From Bacillota bacterium (GTDB lineage: Bacteria > Bacillota > Limnochordia > DTU080), in assembly GCA_012840225.1 (NCBI GenBank), contig DULU01000082.1, forward strand, positions 1 through 63,658: a DNA stretch of 63,658 nucleotides, written 5' to 3'. Numbering within the stretch: the first letter of the stretch is position 1; each line of letters opens with the position of its first letter. This document shows positions 17,176 to 25,872 of this stretch, piece by piece. The notes below the pieces were generated by a model. That model searched no databases, had not been told where the DNA came from, and worked only from the letters and a program-made list of their open reading frames with translations. Position numbers and translations under genes: made by a program.

Positions 17176-18525
17176 ATGAGCGGGACGACGAAAAAGAGGA
17201 TAGCTTTGGCCACTTTGGGCTGCAAGGTCAACTATTGTGACATGGAGGCTCTCGCTACCCTGTTTAAAAAGCACGGTTTTGAGCTGGTGGATTTCGATCA
17301 GGAAGCCGATGTCTATGTGGTCAACACCTGCTGCGTCACCTCTGTGGCGGCCTCCAAATCCCGGCAAAAGTTGAGAAAGGCGATCAACGAACATCCCGGG
17401 GCGCTGGTGGCCGCCACGGGATGTTATGCGCAGACGGCAGCGGATGAATTGGCCGGCATTCCGGGTATCGGCATCATTTCCGGGGTGCAGCCCCGTGCCG
17501 GTTTGGTGGAGCAGGTGGAGGCGATTTTAGCCGGCCTGGTGCCGGAAGACGTCAAGCAGCCGGCCAGAGCGGCTACTTTCCGCCAGTTTGAGGAAATCCC
17601 CACCAGCTTCTCCGAAGGGCGGGTGCGAGCCTTTGTGAAAATCCAGGACGGCTGCAACGAAAGCTGCGCCTTCTGCATCATCCCCAGAGCCAGAGGGCCC
17701 AGCCGCAGCCGCCGGCCGGAAAAGGTGTTAGCCGAGGTGCAGGACCTGATGGCGCAAGGATTTGGGGAGATTGTGCTGACGGGCATCAACCTCGGGTCTT
17801 GGGGCCTGGATCTGCCGGGAGAGTGGCGCCTGGCGCGCCTGGTGGAGGAATTGGCCCGCCTCCCCGAGATGAAACGCCTGCGGCTGAGTTCCATCGATCC
17901 TCATCAGGTGAGCGATGAACTGCTGGAGGTGATGGCCGGTCACCCGGAGGTGATGTGCCGCCACCTGCATATCTCGGCGCAATCCGGATGCGACAAGATA
18001 TTGGAGGCCATGAGGCGCCGGCACAGCGCCGATGATTTCCGCCAGCTGGTAGAGCGTATGCGCCGCCTGATCCCGGAAGTGGCCGTCACCACGGATATCA
18101 TCGTCGGCTTTCCCGGCGAGACGGAAGCTGATTTTGAGGCTACCTGCCGGTTTTGCCGGGAGATGGCCTTCAGCAGGATCAATGTGTTTCCTTTTTCCAG
18201 GCGGAAAGGGACGATAGCCTATAACATGCCTGATCAAGTGCCCTCCGAGGTTAAAAAAGAAAGAGTGCGGCGCTTGATGGAGCTGGCCGACGAGCTTTCC
18301 CTGCAATTTCATGAGGGAGTTATAGGAAAAACAGTAAATGTTTTAGTGGAAGGGACCTCGGATGCATATCCTGGATATATGCAAGGATTGACGGATAACT
18401 ATATCAGGGTGCACCTGCCGGTGCCGGTGTCGGGGAATAAAGCGCTTGATAAGGGCATACCGCTTGGCCAACTGGTGCCGGCCACGCCGGTTTCCGCATT
18501 TAGTTTTGGGGTAAAAGCAAATTAG
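17176..18525 (+). CDS. mtaB: tRNA (N6-threonylcarbamoyladenosine) methylthiotransferase MtaB
   Basis: Radical SAM methylthiotransferase that makes ms2t6A at position 37 of tRNA. 449 residues: the UPF0004 domain with LGCKVNYCDME and further cysteines (TCCVTS, GCYAQ), the radical SAM cluster motif CNESCAFCIIPRARG, the HISAQSGCDKILEAMRRRH stretch and a C-terminal TRAM-like region. Start ATG 17176 is set by GGAGGT eight bases before it. Downstream genes are on the same strand. Confidence 0.94.
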   Translation: MSGTTKKRIALATLGCKVNYCDMEALATLFKKHGFELVDFDQEADVYVVNTCCVTSVAASKSRQKLRKAINEHPGALVAATGCYAQTAADELAGIPGIGIISGVQPRAGLVEQVEAILAGLVPEDVKQPARAATFRQFEEIPTSFSEGRVRAFVKIQDGCNESCAFCIIPRARGPSRSRRPEKVLAEVQDLMAQGFGEIVLTGINLGSWGLDLPGEWRLARLVEELARLPEMKRLRLSSIDPHQVSDELLEVMAGHPEVMCRHLHISAQSGCDKILEAMRRRHSADDFRQLVERMRRLIPEVAVTTDIIVGFPGETEADFEATCRFCREMAFSRINVFPFSRRKGTIAYNMPDQVPSEVKKERVRRLMELADELSLQFHEGVIGKTVNVLVEGTSDAYPGYMQGLTDNYIRVHLPVPVSGNKALDKGIPLGQLVPATPVSAFSFGVKAN

Positions 18526-18623
18526 GCAGGAAGCGCCAAGGTTTTGTCGAATATGGCTGGGTCGAAAGTTTCAGGGTTCGCTAAGTTAAGCTCTGATTTA
18601 CCAGCAGTACCGGGGGGATTCAT

Positions 18624-18974
18624 GTGGCCGAAGTGCCGGATTGCATCTTCTGTAAGATAGCAGCGGGGGAAATACCTGCCAAAATCGAGCATGCGGATGA
18701 GGACATTGTGGCCTTTCACGACATCAATGCGGCTGCCCCGGTACATCTGTTGGTGATACCACGCCGTCACATTGCTTCACTGGCCGAGACGACCGACGCC
18801 GAAGCGCCTTTGTTGGGCCGGATCGTCTCGGTCGCCAGGCAGTTGGCCGCCAAATTTGAGCTGGATAGCGGGTATCGCGTCGTCATCAATTGCCGGGAGG
18901 ACGGCGGACAATCGGTACCGCACATTCACCTGCATCTCCTGGGCGGCCGGCGTCTCGGTTGGCCTCCGGGATGA
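18624..18974 (+). CDS. HIT family nucleotide-binding protein
   Basis: 116 residues of the HIT (HinT-like) family, which hydrolyse nucleoside phosphoramidates and related compounds. CIFCKIAAGEIPA at the N-terminus and the catalytic triad HIHLHLLGG at the C-terminus are intact. Start GTG 18624 follows a G-rich ribosome binding site (GGGGGGA). The 98 bases before it hold no gene. In Clostridia this gene usually sits between mtaB and rpsU, as here. Confidence 0.94.
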   Translation: MAEVPDCIFCKIAAGEIPAKIEHADEDIVAFHDINAAAPVHLLVIPRRHIASLAETTDAEAPLLGRIVSVARQLAAKFELDSGYRVVINCREDGGQSVPHIHLHLLGGRRLGWPPG

Positions 18975-19059
18975 TGAACGGTTCAGGGGAGCGCCCTAGG
19001 CAGCATTTATCCGTCACGAGGAGAATTGACGTCGAACCGGCGCGAAAGGAGGGGTTTTC

Positions 19060-19251
19060 ATGGCACAAGTACGCGTTAATAAAAACGAGTCCTTCGATCG
19101 CGCCTTGCGGCGATTTAAGCAGGCTTGCCGCAGAGCAGGCATCCAGTCGGAAGCACGGAAGCACGAAGTATACGAAAAGCCCAGCGTGCGGCGGAAGAAG
19201 AAAGCCGAGGCCGCCCGGAAGAGAGCAAGCCGCAGGAACAAGGAGTTTTAA
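19060..19251 (+). CDS. rpsU: 30S ribosomal protein S21
   Basis: 63 residues, strongly basic, beginning [20 protein letters not shown] and ending in an Arg/Lys-rich tail. This is the full family length. AAAGGAGG lies just upstream of the ATG. A strong terminator follows directly, so transcription probably ends here in part. Confidence 0.97.
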   Translation: MAQVRVNKNESFDRALRRFKQACRRAGIQSEARKHEVYEKPSVRRKKKAEAARKRASRRNKEF

Positions 19252-19262
19252 TATGACCCACC

Positions 19263-19300
19263 GCCCCGCCGATCACGTGCGGGGCTCTTTTTTTATCTTT
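19263..19300 (+). terminator. Rho-independent terminator after rpsU
   Basis: GCCCCGC (19263-19269) and GCGGGGC (19279-19285) form a perfect seven-pair GC stem with a nine-base loop, followed by a T-rich tract (TCTTTTTTTA). Confidence 0.9.
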
Positions 19301-19414
19301 TTTTGCATATGCCCCGCGTCTTTTAACCCCCTTTCATCAAGTAAGAGGAATGATGGTAGCCCATAGGAAGATATAGTCTATCACGGATGATTTTTCGATA
19401 AGGAGGGGCCGATT

Positions 19415-20329
19415 ATGCCTGTCCCTTCATTGCTTACCGTGATGGCGCTCTTTTTGCCGGTGCTCCCGGCGGCGCTCCTGGTGCTGCTCCTGTTGGCTAT
19501 AATTACCGGTTTCTTTCCCATAGGTTTATGGATATCGGCCCGGGCGGCAGGGGTGAAGGTCGGCCTGCCGGCTTTGATCGGCCTGAGGCTGCGGCGCATC
19601 GCCCCGGCACGAGTGGTCCTACCGCTCATCAAAGCGCGCCAAGCCGGCTTACCGGTGACTGGTGCAGAACTGGAAGCTCACCTCATAGCCGGTGGTGATG
19701 CGGATGAAGTGGTAGACGCTATGGTGACGGCGCAGCGGGCGCACATCGACCTACCCTTCGCCAAAGCGGCCGCCCTGACTTTGGCTGGGTGCCATATAAA
19801 GGAAGCCGTGCGGATGTGCCTTTTGCCCAAAGTGATCGAAATACCCTTTGTATCGGCCTTTGCCAAAGACGGCGTGGAGCTCAAAGTCAAGGCCAAGGTG
19901 ACGGTGCGGGCCGTGCTCGACCGCCTGTCTGGCGGGGACGCCGGGGAAGCCGCCATTGTGGCCCGGGTCGAAGAGGGCTTGGTGGCCGCAATTGGTGCCG
20001 CAAGCTCTCATCAGGCGGTCCTGGAGGATCCCGGCCTTTTTTCCGCCGCCGTGCTGGAGAAGGATTTGGCGACCAATACGGCTTTCGAGATCCTCTCCAT
20101 TGCCATCACCGCTGTGGATATAGGGCGACATGCCGGCGCCAAGCTGGAGAGCGAGCAGGCGGAGGCGGAAGTGCTCAGAGCCTTGGCCTGGGCTTTGCGC
20201 CGCGGCCGGCTGGGGGTGAGGTGCTGCCGGCATGCGCCCGGCGCAGCATACCCTGGTGAGGCCGGAGAGGATCCATACGAAGCCGGCACCGATCGCTTTG
20301 CCGGCGAAGAGATTGGTCCGGATATATAG
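19415..20329 (+). CDS. floA: Flotillin-like protein FloA, coiled-coil region missing
   Basis: Membrane scaffold protein of the FloA/YqfA family. 304 residues against about 330. An N-terminal membrane segment (residues 7-38) is followed by LWISARAAGVKVGLPALIGLRLRRIAPARVV and the SPFH-like domain (KVIEIPFVSAFAKDGVEL, TAFEILSIAITAVDIGRHAGAKLE). The ~45-residue Glu/Ala-rich coiled-coil that normally follows QAEA is absent: SEQAEAE joins directly to VLRALAWALRRGRLGV. The last ~50 residues, from CCRHAPGA, are unlike the family. AAGGAGGGG precedes the ATG. The NfeD-type partner usually found upstream is not present. Confidence 0.85.
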   Translation: MPVPSLLTVMALFLPVLPAALLVLLLLAIITGFFPIGLWISARAAGVKVGLPALIGLRLRRIAPARVVLPLIKARQAGLPVTGAELEAHLIAGGDADEVVDAMVTAQRAHIDLPFAKAAALTLAGCHIKEAVRMCLLPKVIEIPFVSAFAKDGVELKVKAKVTVRAVLDRLSGGDAGEAAIVARVEEGLVAAIGAASSHQAVLEDPGLFSAAVLEKDLATNTAFEILSIAITAVDIGRHAGAKLESEQAEAEVLRALAWALRRGRLGVRCCRHAPGAAYPGEAGEDPYEAGTDRFAGEEIGPDI

Positions 20330-20465
20330 GATATAGTCGCCGCAGGCCGGGAGAGCAAAAGCTCACCGCAGCAGACCAGACCACGGTACACCTACGGCAA
20401 CAGCGGTTCTTGACCCCTCCTCCCGCTGCATAGAGTAGGAGAGACCTGTGCGGGAGGTATGACTG

Positions 20466-20747
20466 ATGCCGGAGGCCGGAGCTTGGCATCGTATGCTGGA
20501 GAAGCTCTCCGGAGCGCTGGAGCTGCCCCAGGATGTGGTCCTGGATTTATCCAGGGTGATACTTGTCGGCCGGCTGCAGCTCCAGGTGGAAAACCACAAA
20601 GGTGTGATCGAATTTTCCCCGAGCCGTATCCGCATCGCCACCGCACACGGTGAAGTGATTGTCACCGGCACGAGGCTCTTCATCAGTGCCATCTATGAAC
20701 ATGAAGTGCTGGTGAGTGGGCAGATCGATGGTTTGCAGCTCTTATAG
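20466..20747 (+). CDS. yqfC: Sporulation protein YqfC
   Basis: 93 residues of the YqfC/YabP family, small sporulation proteins made in the mother cell under SigE in Bacillus. VVLDLSRVILVGRLQLQVENHKGVIEF is typical. ATG 20466 follows GGGAGGT. The 136 bases before it hold no gene. Pairing with yqfD is conserved in spore formers. Confidence 0.88.
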   Translation: MPEAGAWHRMLEKLSGALELPQDVVLDLSRVILVGRLQLQVENHKGVIEFSPSRIRIATAHGEVIVTGTRLFISAIYEHEVLVSGQIDGLQLL

Positions 20748-20770
20748 CCGGCACCGGACCGGGTGGGAAG

Positions 20771-22072
20771 GTGGAGTTTTCCGAGGTGAGGCGCGGCAAT
20801 TACTGGCACTGGCCAGGCTATGTTATAATCAAGGTTAAAGGCCGCCGGCTCGAGCGATTTATCAACGCCGCCGCTCATGCCGGGGTGGTGCTGCGCCATG
20901 TGGAGCGGCTCACCGCAGACATGCTGGTGACCAGGGTCTCCGCCGCCGGCTTTCGCCGGCTCAGGCGGTTGGCGGGGCGCCAGGAATGGCGGATGACCAT
21001 CCTGAAACGGGTGGGGCTGCCTTTTTTCCTGCACAAACTGGCGCGGCGCAAAGCTCTCATAGCCGGCGGGCTTCTTGCCTTGGCGATCATATATGTGCTT
21101 TCTTCCATGGTGTGGTTTGTGGAGGTCAAAGGAGCGCTTACCGTGCCCGGTGAACGCCTCCTGGCCGTGGCCGCCCAACATGGGCTCTATCCGGGTGCCT
21201 GGAAAAGAGCTTTTTCCAGCGGGGAAGTGGAAAGAGAGCTGCTTTTGACCTTTGACAATCTTTCTTGGGCTTATGTGGAGACCAGGGGCACACTGGCCGT
21301 CATTCATGTGGCGGAAAAAGTGTTTCCCGATCCGGAGCTGACGTTGCCCGGGGATATTGTGGCGTTATATGACGGCATGATAGTCGAAATATTTGTGCTG
21401 CGCGGTATACCGGTGGTGGCAAAAGGAGATACGGTGCGGGCCGGAGAGGTATTGATCAGCGGTTTGCTGCCACCGCAGCATCCATTGCATGCCGAAAAAA
21501 TAGCCAAGGGTGAGCCGCCGTATCTCAGGGCGGAAGGTGTGGTGCGAGCCTTGGTGTGGCATGAGGGGCGGGCGGAAGCGGCTCTGACGGAGCGCAGCGA
21601 AGAGCCGACCGGCCGTCGCCACCGGCAGATCCGCCTCACGGTGGGGAGCCGGGATTTTTTCCTGGGCGGCACACCGGAATTTACCGATTATAAGCAAAAG
21701 GTGAAAAGATGGCAGCCGTCTTTGGGCCGTTTTACCTTGCCGTTGGTTTTGTCCATCACCTGGAGCGAGGAGATAAAGCTGCACCGGCAACCGGTCGATG
21801 AGCAGACCGCTTACCGGCTGGCGGAGGCGGCCGCCTGGGAACAGGTGCAGGCTCGTCTGCAGCCGGGAGCGGAATTGCAGTGCCCCCCAAAGATAGAAGT
21901 GGAGCGGTTGTCGGTAGGAGATATTGAGGTATTGCAAGTAAAAATAATGGTGGAGGCTATAGAAAATATCAGAAGTTTCCAACCGCATGTGACGGCCGCG
22001 GCGGCGGGAGCGGACTATTACCGGCCGGCTCTTGGATCGCTGACCGGCAAAATGCCGATTCCCGGACCTTGA
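20771..22072 (+). CDS. yqfD: Sporulation protein YqfD
   Basis: 433 residues. An N-terminal cytoplasmic domain (GYVIIKVKGRRLERFINAA) precedes one membrane segment (AGGLLALAIIYVLSSMVWFVEV, about 97-118) and a large external domain, with VKGALTVPGERLL just after the membrane. In spore formers YqfD belongs to the mother-cell programme with YqfC. GTG 20771 is the only start close to the conserved N-terminus. The reading frame ends shortly before the phoH promoter. Confidence 0.9.
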   Translation: MEFSEVRRGNYWHWPGYVIIKVKGRRLERFINAAAHAGVVLRHVERLTADMLVTRVSAAGFRRLRRLAGRQEWRMTILKRVGLPFFLHKLARRKALIAGGLLALAIIYVLSSMVWFVEVKGALTVPGERLLAVAAQHGLYPGAWKRAFSSGEVERELLLTFDNLSWAYVETRGTLAVIHVAEKVFPDPELTLPGDIVALYDGMIVEIFVLRGIPVVAKGDTVRAGEVLISGLLPPQHPLHAEKIAKGEPPYLRAEGVVRALVWHEGRAEAALTERSEEPTGRRHRQIRLTVGSRDFFLGGTPEFTDYKQKVKRWQPSLGRFTLPLVLSITWSEEIKLHRQPVDEQTAYRLAEAAAWEQVQARLQPGAELQCPPKIEVERLSVGDIEVLQVKIMVEAIENIRSFQPHVTAAAAGADYYRPALGSLTGKMPIPGP

Positions 22073-22105
22073 GCGACCGGCCGGTTACCTGGCAAACCGT
22101 TTATC

Positions 22106-22134
22106 TTGCCTTGTATACGCTGTTTTTATATAAT
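22106..22134 (+). promoter_or_regulatory. Sigma-A promoter for phoH
   Basis: TTGCCT (22106-22111), exactly 17 bases, then perfect TATAAT (22129-22134). The transcript would start near 22141. This rules out the ATG at 22106 as the start of phoH. Confidence 0.75.
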
Positions 22135-22222
22135 CATTATCCGTGCTGTTGCAACCGTGCTGCCGGCCGGGGTGCCCGGGTTATTAATCGGGCAATCAAA
22201 AAGAAAGGTGGACAAGCTCATT

Positions 22223-23212
22223 TTGAGCACCAATATAATCCATAGTCAATTTGTGGTGGACGATGAGGCCTCGCTCCCGGGGCTTTTCGGTCCCAGAGAC
22301 GAGAATCTGAAAGTGATTGAGGAAAGCCTGGGGGTGAAGATCGTCGCCCGCGGGCGCACTCTGCTCCTTTCAGGATCGGGTGATGGCATCAACAAGGCGA
22401 AAGCGGTGCTCACCGACCTCGTGGCCATGTGTCGCCGGCGCCCATATATTACTGTAAATGAAGTGAAACATGCTATACAGCTGGCGTTGGACGGCAACGG
22501 CACTTTGGAAGACATTCAGTCCGACGTGGTGACGGTCACGGCGCGCGGACGGCGCATCTATCCGAAGACCAGGGGACAAAAAATATATGTGGATGCAATC
22601 CGCCGCAACGGCATCGTCTTCGGCATCGGCCCGGCGGGCACGGGCAAGACCTACCTGGCTATGGCCATGGCCATCAATGCCCTGAAAAACAAGGAGGTCA
22701 ATCGGCTGATCCTCACCAGGCCGGCAGTGGAAGCCGGTGAGAAGCTGGGCTTTCTTCCCGGCGATCTGCAGGATAAGGTCGATCCGTATCTGCGGCCGCT
22801 ATATGATGCGCTTTATGATATTATGGGCGTGGAAATGTTCCAGCGCCATATGGAGCGGGGCATCATTGAGGTGGCGCCGCTGGCTTACATGCGGGGCCGG
22901 ACCCTGGACGACGCCTTCATCATTCTCGACGAAGCTCAAAACACCACGCCGGAACAGATGAAGATGTTCCTCACCCGTATGGGTTATAATTCCAAAATCG
23001 TGGTCACGGGGGACATCACCCAAGTGGACTTGCCGGCGGGCCAGTTTTCCGGACTGATTGAAGTGCAGACCATCCTGGCAGGTATCAGTGGCATTAGTTT
23101 TGTTTACCTGGATGAAAGAGATGTGGTCCGTCACGAACTGGTGCAGAAAATAATAAAAGCATATGAAGAGTATGCCGACAGGGTGGAGCGCAAAGGCGAG
23201 GTGCTGCCATGA
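22223..23212 (+). CDS. phoH: PhoH-like ATPase
   Basis: P-loop ATPase of the PhoH family, found beside ybeY and era in most Firmicutes and linked to RNA metabolism. Walker A GPAGTGKTYLAMAMA, LTRPAVEAGEKLGFLPGDLQ, the Walker B IILDEAQNTTPEQMKMFLTR and VVTGDITQVDLP are intact. An N-terminal KH-like region contains LKVIEESLGVKIVARG. I choose TTG 22223, eleven bases after AAAGGTGG; GTG 22208 is possible. About 329 residues. Confidence 0.93.
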   Translation: MSTNIIHSQFVVDDEASLPGLFGPRDENLKVIEESLGVKIVARGRTLLLSGSGDGINKAKAVLTDLVAMCRRRPYITVNEVKHAIQLALDGNGTLEDIQSDVVTVTARGRRIYPKTRGQKIYVDAIRRNGIVFGIGPAGTGKTYLAMAMAINALKNKEVNRLILTRPAVEAGEKLGFLPGDLQDKVDPYLRPLYDALYDIMGVEMFQRHMERGIIEVAPLAYMRGRTLDDAFIILDEAQNTTPEQMKMFLTRMGYNSKIVVTGDITQVDLPAGQFSGLIEVQTILAGISGISFVYLDERDVVRHELVQKIIKAYEEYADRVERKGEVLP

Positions 23213-25362
23213 AAAAACAAGACGCCCTGAAGACGGTAGGCGAACGGTTTCGCAAATGGACCCCGGCCCTCGGCCGCAACCCATGGTGGCCGGTGCTTCT
23301 GGTCTTGTTCATCGTGATCAATGCCATATTGCTTGTCGACCTGATACCCGAGCCCATCAGCGCCGTGGTGGGACAGGTGGCCAAGCGTGATGTGGTAGCC
23401 CCGCGGCGGGTGATCAACCGCTACCGCACCGAACAGCTGCGGGAAGAGGCGGCGGAAGCAGCTTTCCGGGAGGCGGCGGCCGTAGCCGCCAATTATGTCA
23501 TCGATCCCAGCGTGGCCCTGAAAGCGGAAGAAAACCTGGCCGGGGTTTTCGCCATCCTGCGCAGTCGCCAGGAAGAGCTGGGCGGTGAAGCCGCCAAACT
23601 GCAGGAGGTGGCGGAAGCAGCGAGAGAGGACATAGCCACCCGCTATGGCCTGACCATCGGCATGGAAGTGATCAAAGAAGGCCTGCAGATGACCCTTGAC
23701 GAGCTGAACAGCTGGGAGAGGGAAGGACGCGCCCTTTTAAGCGAAGAGATGCGCAACGAGCGGATCAGCGATGCGCAGATCGATATCGAACGCGCCCGCT
23801 TCAAGGACAGGCTGGAAGCTTCCTTGCGCAGCGCCGGGCAGAAGACGTTCCTCGCCGGGGTGGTGCCGGCGGTGGTGATGCCCAATCTGTCGCTCGATTG
23901 GCAGAAAGTGGAAAGAATCCGGGAACAAGCCCGCCGCCAGGTGCAGTCGGTTTATGTGGAGCAAGGGCAGATTATCGTGCGGGAAGGGGACTTGATCCAG
24001 CCGGAGCATTATGAGATCATGCGCGATCTGGGCCTCCTGGGCCGGCGGGCCAACTATTTTGCCGCCCTGGGCCTGATTTTGCTGGTTACCTTGCTTCTGA
24101 GCGCCTTGTCGCTTTACATTTACCAGCAATACAAGCCGCTTTTGGTCAAGCGCCACCTGCTCATCTGGTTGGCATTGATTATTGCGATATCCACCGGCCT
24201 GATCAAGTGTATGAGTCTATTTTCCTGGGAGGGGATGGGTTACCTCATTCCCACCGCCATGGCCAGCATGTTGGTGGCCATCACCTTGGACAGCAAGCTG
24301 GCCGTGATGGTCACCTTATATCTGGCGGCCACCATCGGCATCGTCATGGGTCAGGATATGAAATATGTGCTGCTGGCCATGGCCGGCGGCCTCACCGGGG
24401 TGTTCAGCGTCTCCCGGGTCAGCCAGCGCATGGATTTAACCAGGGCCGGCCTGGTGGTCGGTCTGGTGAATTTCCTCACGCTCCTGGCCATGGGGCTCTT
24501 TCGCTCGGAGAGCTTCCTGACCAAATATTCCTTTCTCGGTTTCTTCAACGGCTTGCTCTCCTCCGTCCTGGTGATAGGCATATTGCCGTATGCCGAGAGC
24601 CTGTTCCGCATCACCTCCTCCATCAGGCTGCTGGAGTTATCCAATGCCAATCATCCTCTGCTGCGCAAGTTGCTGTTGGAGGTGCCGGGAACCTATCATC
24701 ACAGCCTGATTGTGGGCAATCTGGCCGAGGCGGCGGCGGAGGCTATCGGCGCCGATCCCTTGCTGGCCAGGGTGGGCGCCCAGTATCACGACGTGGGCAA
24801 GACAAAGCGGCCGTTGTTCTTTATCGAGAATCAATACGGCATGCCCAATCCGCACGACAAGCTGACGCCTTCCCTTTCCACCCTGATCATCACTTCGCAT
24901 GTAAAAGACGGGGTGGAGCTGGCGCGGAGCTATAAGCTGCCCGAGGAGATCATCAATATCATTGAGCAGCATCATGGCCGGGATATGGTCAAATACTTCT
25001 ACCACAAAGCGGTGGAAAATGCCGGTGGGGAGCAGTTGGAGACGAAAGATTTCAGCTATTCCGGCCCGCTGCCCCAGACCCGGGAAGCAGCCATAGTGAT
25101 GCTGGCCGATGCCTGCGAAGCAGCGGTGCGCTCCATGGAGCAGCCCACGCCGGGCAAAATCGACGGCATGGTCCGCAAGATCATCAAGGAGCGGCTTCAT
25201 GACGGCCAGCTGGATGAGAGCGATATCACCTTCAAGGATCTGGATCGCATAGCCAACGCTTTCGTCAAGGTGCTGACCGGGATTTACCACCGCCGCATCG
25301 AGTATCCTGGAGGTGCGGTGGTGGAGGACATGCAGGGCTCGACGCCGGAGGAGGCGGTATGA
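23209..25362 (+). CDS. pgpH: PgpH-type 7TM-HD cyclic-di-AMP phosphodiesterase
   Basis: 717 residues, YqfF/PgpH family, which hydrolyses c-di-AMP to pApA. One N-terminal membrane segment (about 28-45), an extracellular 7TMR-HDED domain, a block of about seven membrane helices (270-465) and a cytoplasmic HD domain with HHSLIVGNLAE, QYHDVGKTKRP and EQHHGRD. The HD signature is complete, so it is probably active. It overlaps phoH by four bases (ATGA). ybeY follows after one base. Confidence 0.94.
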   Translation: MKKQDALKTVGERFRKWTPALGRNPWWPVLLVLFIVINAILLVDLIPEPISAVVGQVAKRDVVAPRRVINRYRTEQLREEAAEAAFREAAAVAANYVIDPSVALKAEENLAGVFAILRSRQEELGGEAAKLQEVAEAAREDIATRYGLTIGMEVIKEGLQMTLDELNSWEREGRALLSEEMRNERISDAQIDIERARFKDRLEASLRSAGQKTFLAGVVPAVVMPNLSLDWQKVERIREQARRQVQSVYVEQGQIIVREGDLIQPEHYEIMRDLGLLGRRANYFAALGLILLVTLLLSALSLYIYQQYKPLLVKRHLLIWLALIIAISTGLIKCMSLFSWEGMGYLIPTAMASMLVAITLDSKLAVMVTLYLAATIGIVMGQDMKYVLLAMAGGLTGVFSVSRVSQRMDLTRAGLVVGLVNFLTLLAMGLFRSESFLTKYSFLGFFNGLLSSVLVIGILPYAESLFRITSSIRLLELSNANHPLLRKLLLEVPGTYHHSLIVGNLAEAAAEAIGADPLLARVGAQYHDVGKTKRPLFFIENQYGMPNPHDKLTPSLSTLIITSHVKDGVELARSYKLPEEIINIIEQHHGRDMVKYFYHKAVENAGGEQLETKDFSYSGPLPQTREAAIVMLADACEAAVRSMEQPTPGKIDGMVRKIIKERLHDGQLDESDITFKDLDRIANAFVKVLTGIYHRRIEYPGGAVVEDMQGSTPEEAV

Positions 25363-25363
25363 G

Positions 25364-25870
25364 ATGAGCATCGTGATCACGGTGCAAAATGTCGAGGTGT
25401 CCGAGCAACTGCTCGCCGTGGCCGAGAAGGCCGCTCTTGAGGCACTGCGCCGCTTTGGGGATGCCGGGGCAGAGGTGAGCCTGCTCATCACCGATGAGGA
25501 GCTGATCAGGGAGCTCAACCGCACCTGGCGGGGTGTCGACGCCCCCACCGATGTCCTCTCTTTCTCTTTGCTTGAGGGCGAGGACGGGCCACCGGTAGAG
25601 GAGCCGGAGCAGGGAGCGGAACCGGAGTCGGGGCAGGGAGCTGAACAGCTGCCGGTGCTTTTAGGCGATGTGGTAATCTCCCTTCCCAGGGTATACCGGC
25701 AGGCGGCGGAATATGGCCATACGGTGGAAAGGGAGATGGCCTTTTTAACCGTGCACGGGGTATTGCATTTGCTCGGCTTTGGGCATGATTCGGCAGAGGA
25801 ACGGTCTATCATGCGAGAAAGCGAGGAGGCCGTGCTGTCCGGCATCGGTTATAGCCGGCAGGGCGACTGA
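25364..25870 (+). CDS. ybeY: Endoribonuclease YbeY
   Basis: Metal-dependent RNase required for 16S rRNA maturation. 168 residues from ATG 25364, with GGAGGAGG (25347-25354) upstream. The zinc motif is HGVLHLLGFGHD, and RELNRTWRGVDAPTDVLSF is conserved. Residues ~68-90 are an insert of Glu, Pro, Gly and Gln (GPPVEEPEQGAEPESG) where the family has a short loop. Confidence 0.94.
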   Translation: MSIVITVQNVEVSEQLLAVAEKAALEALRRFGDAGAEVSLLITDEELIRELNRTWRGVDAPTDVLSFSLLEGEDGPPVEEPEQGAEPESGQGAEQLPVLLGDVVISLPRVYRQAAEYGHTVEREMAFLTVHGVLHLLGFGHDSAEERSIMRESEEAVLSGIGYSRQGD

Positions 25871-25872
25871 AG

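Noticed and set aside
18522-18770. 82-codon minus-strand ORF across the HIT gene start
   Set aside because: Overlaps the well-supported HIT gene and has no family or ribosome binding site.
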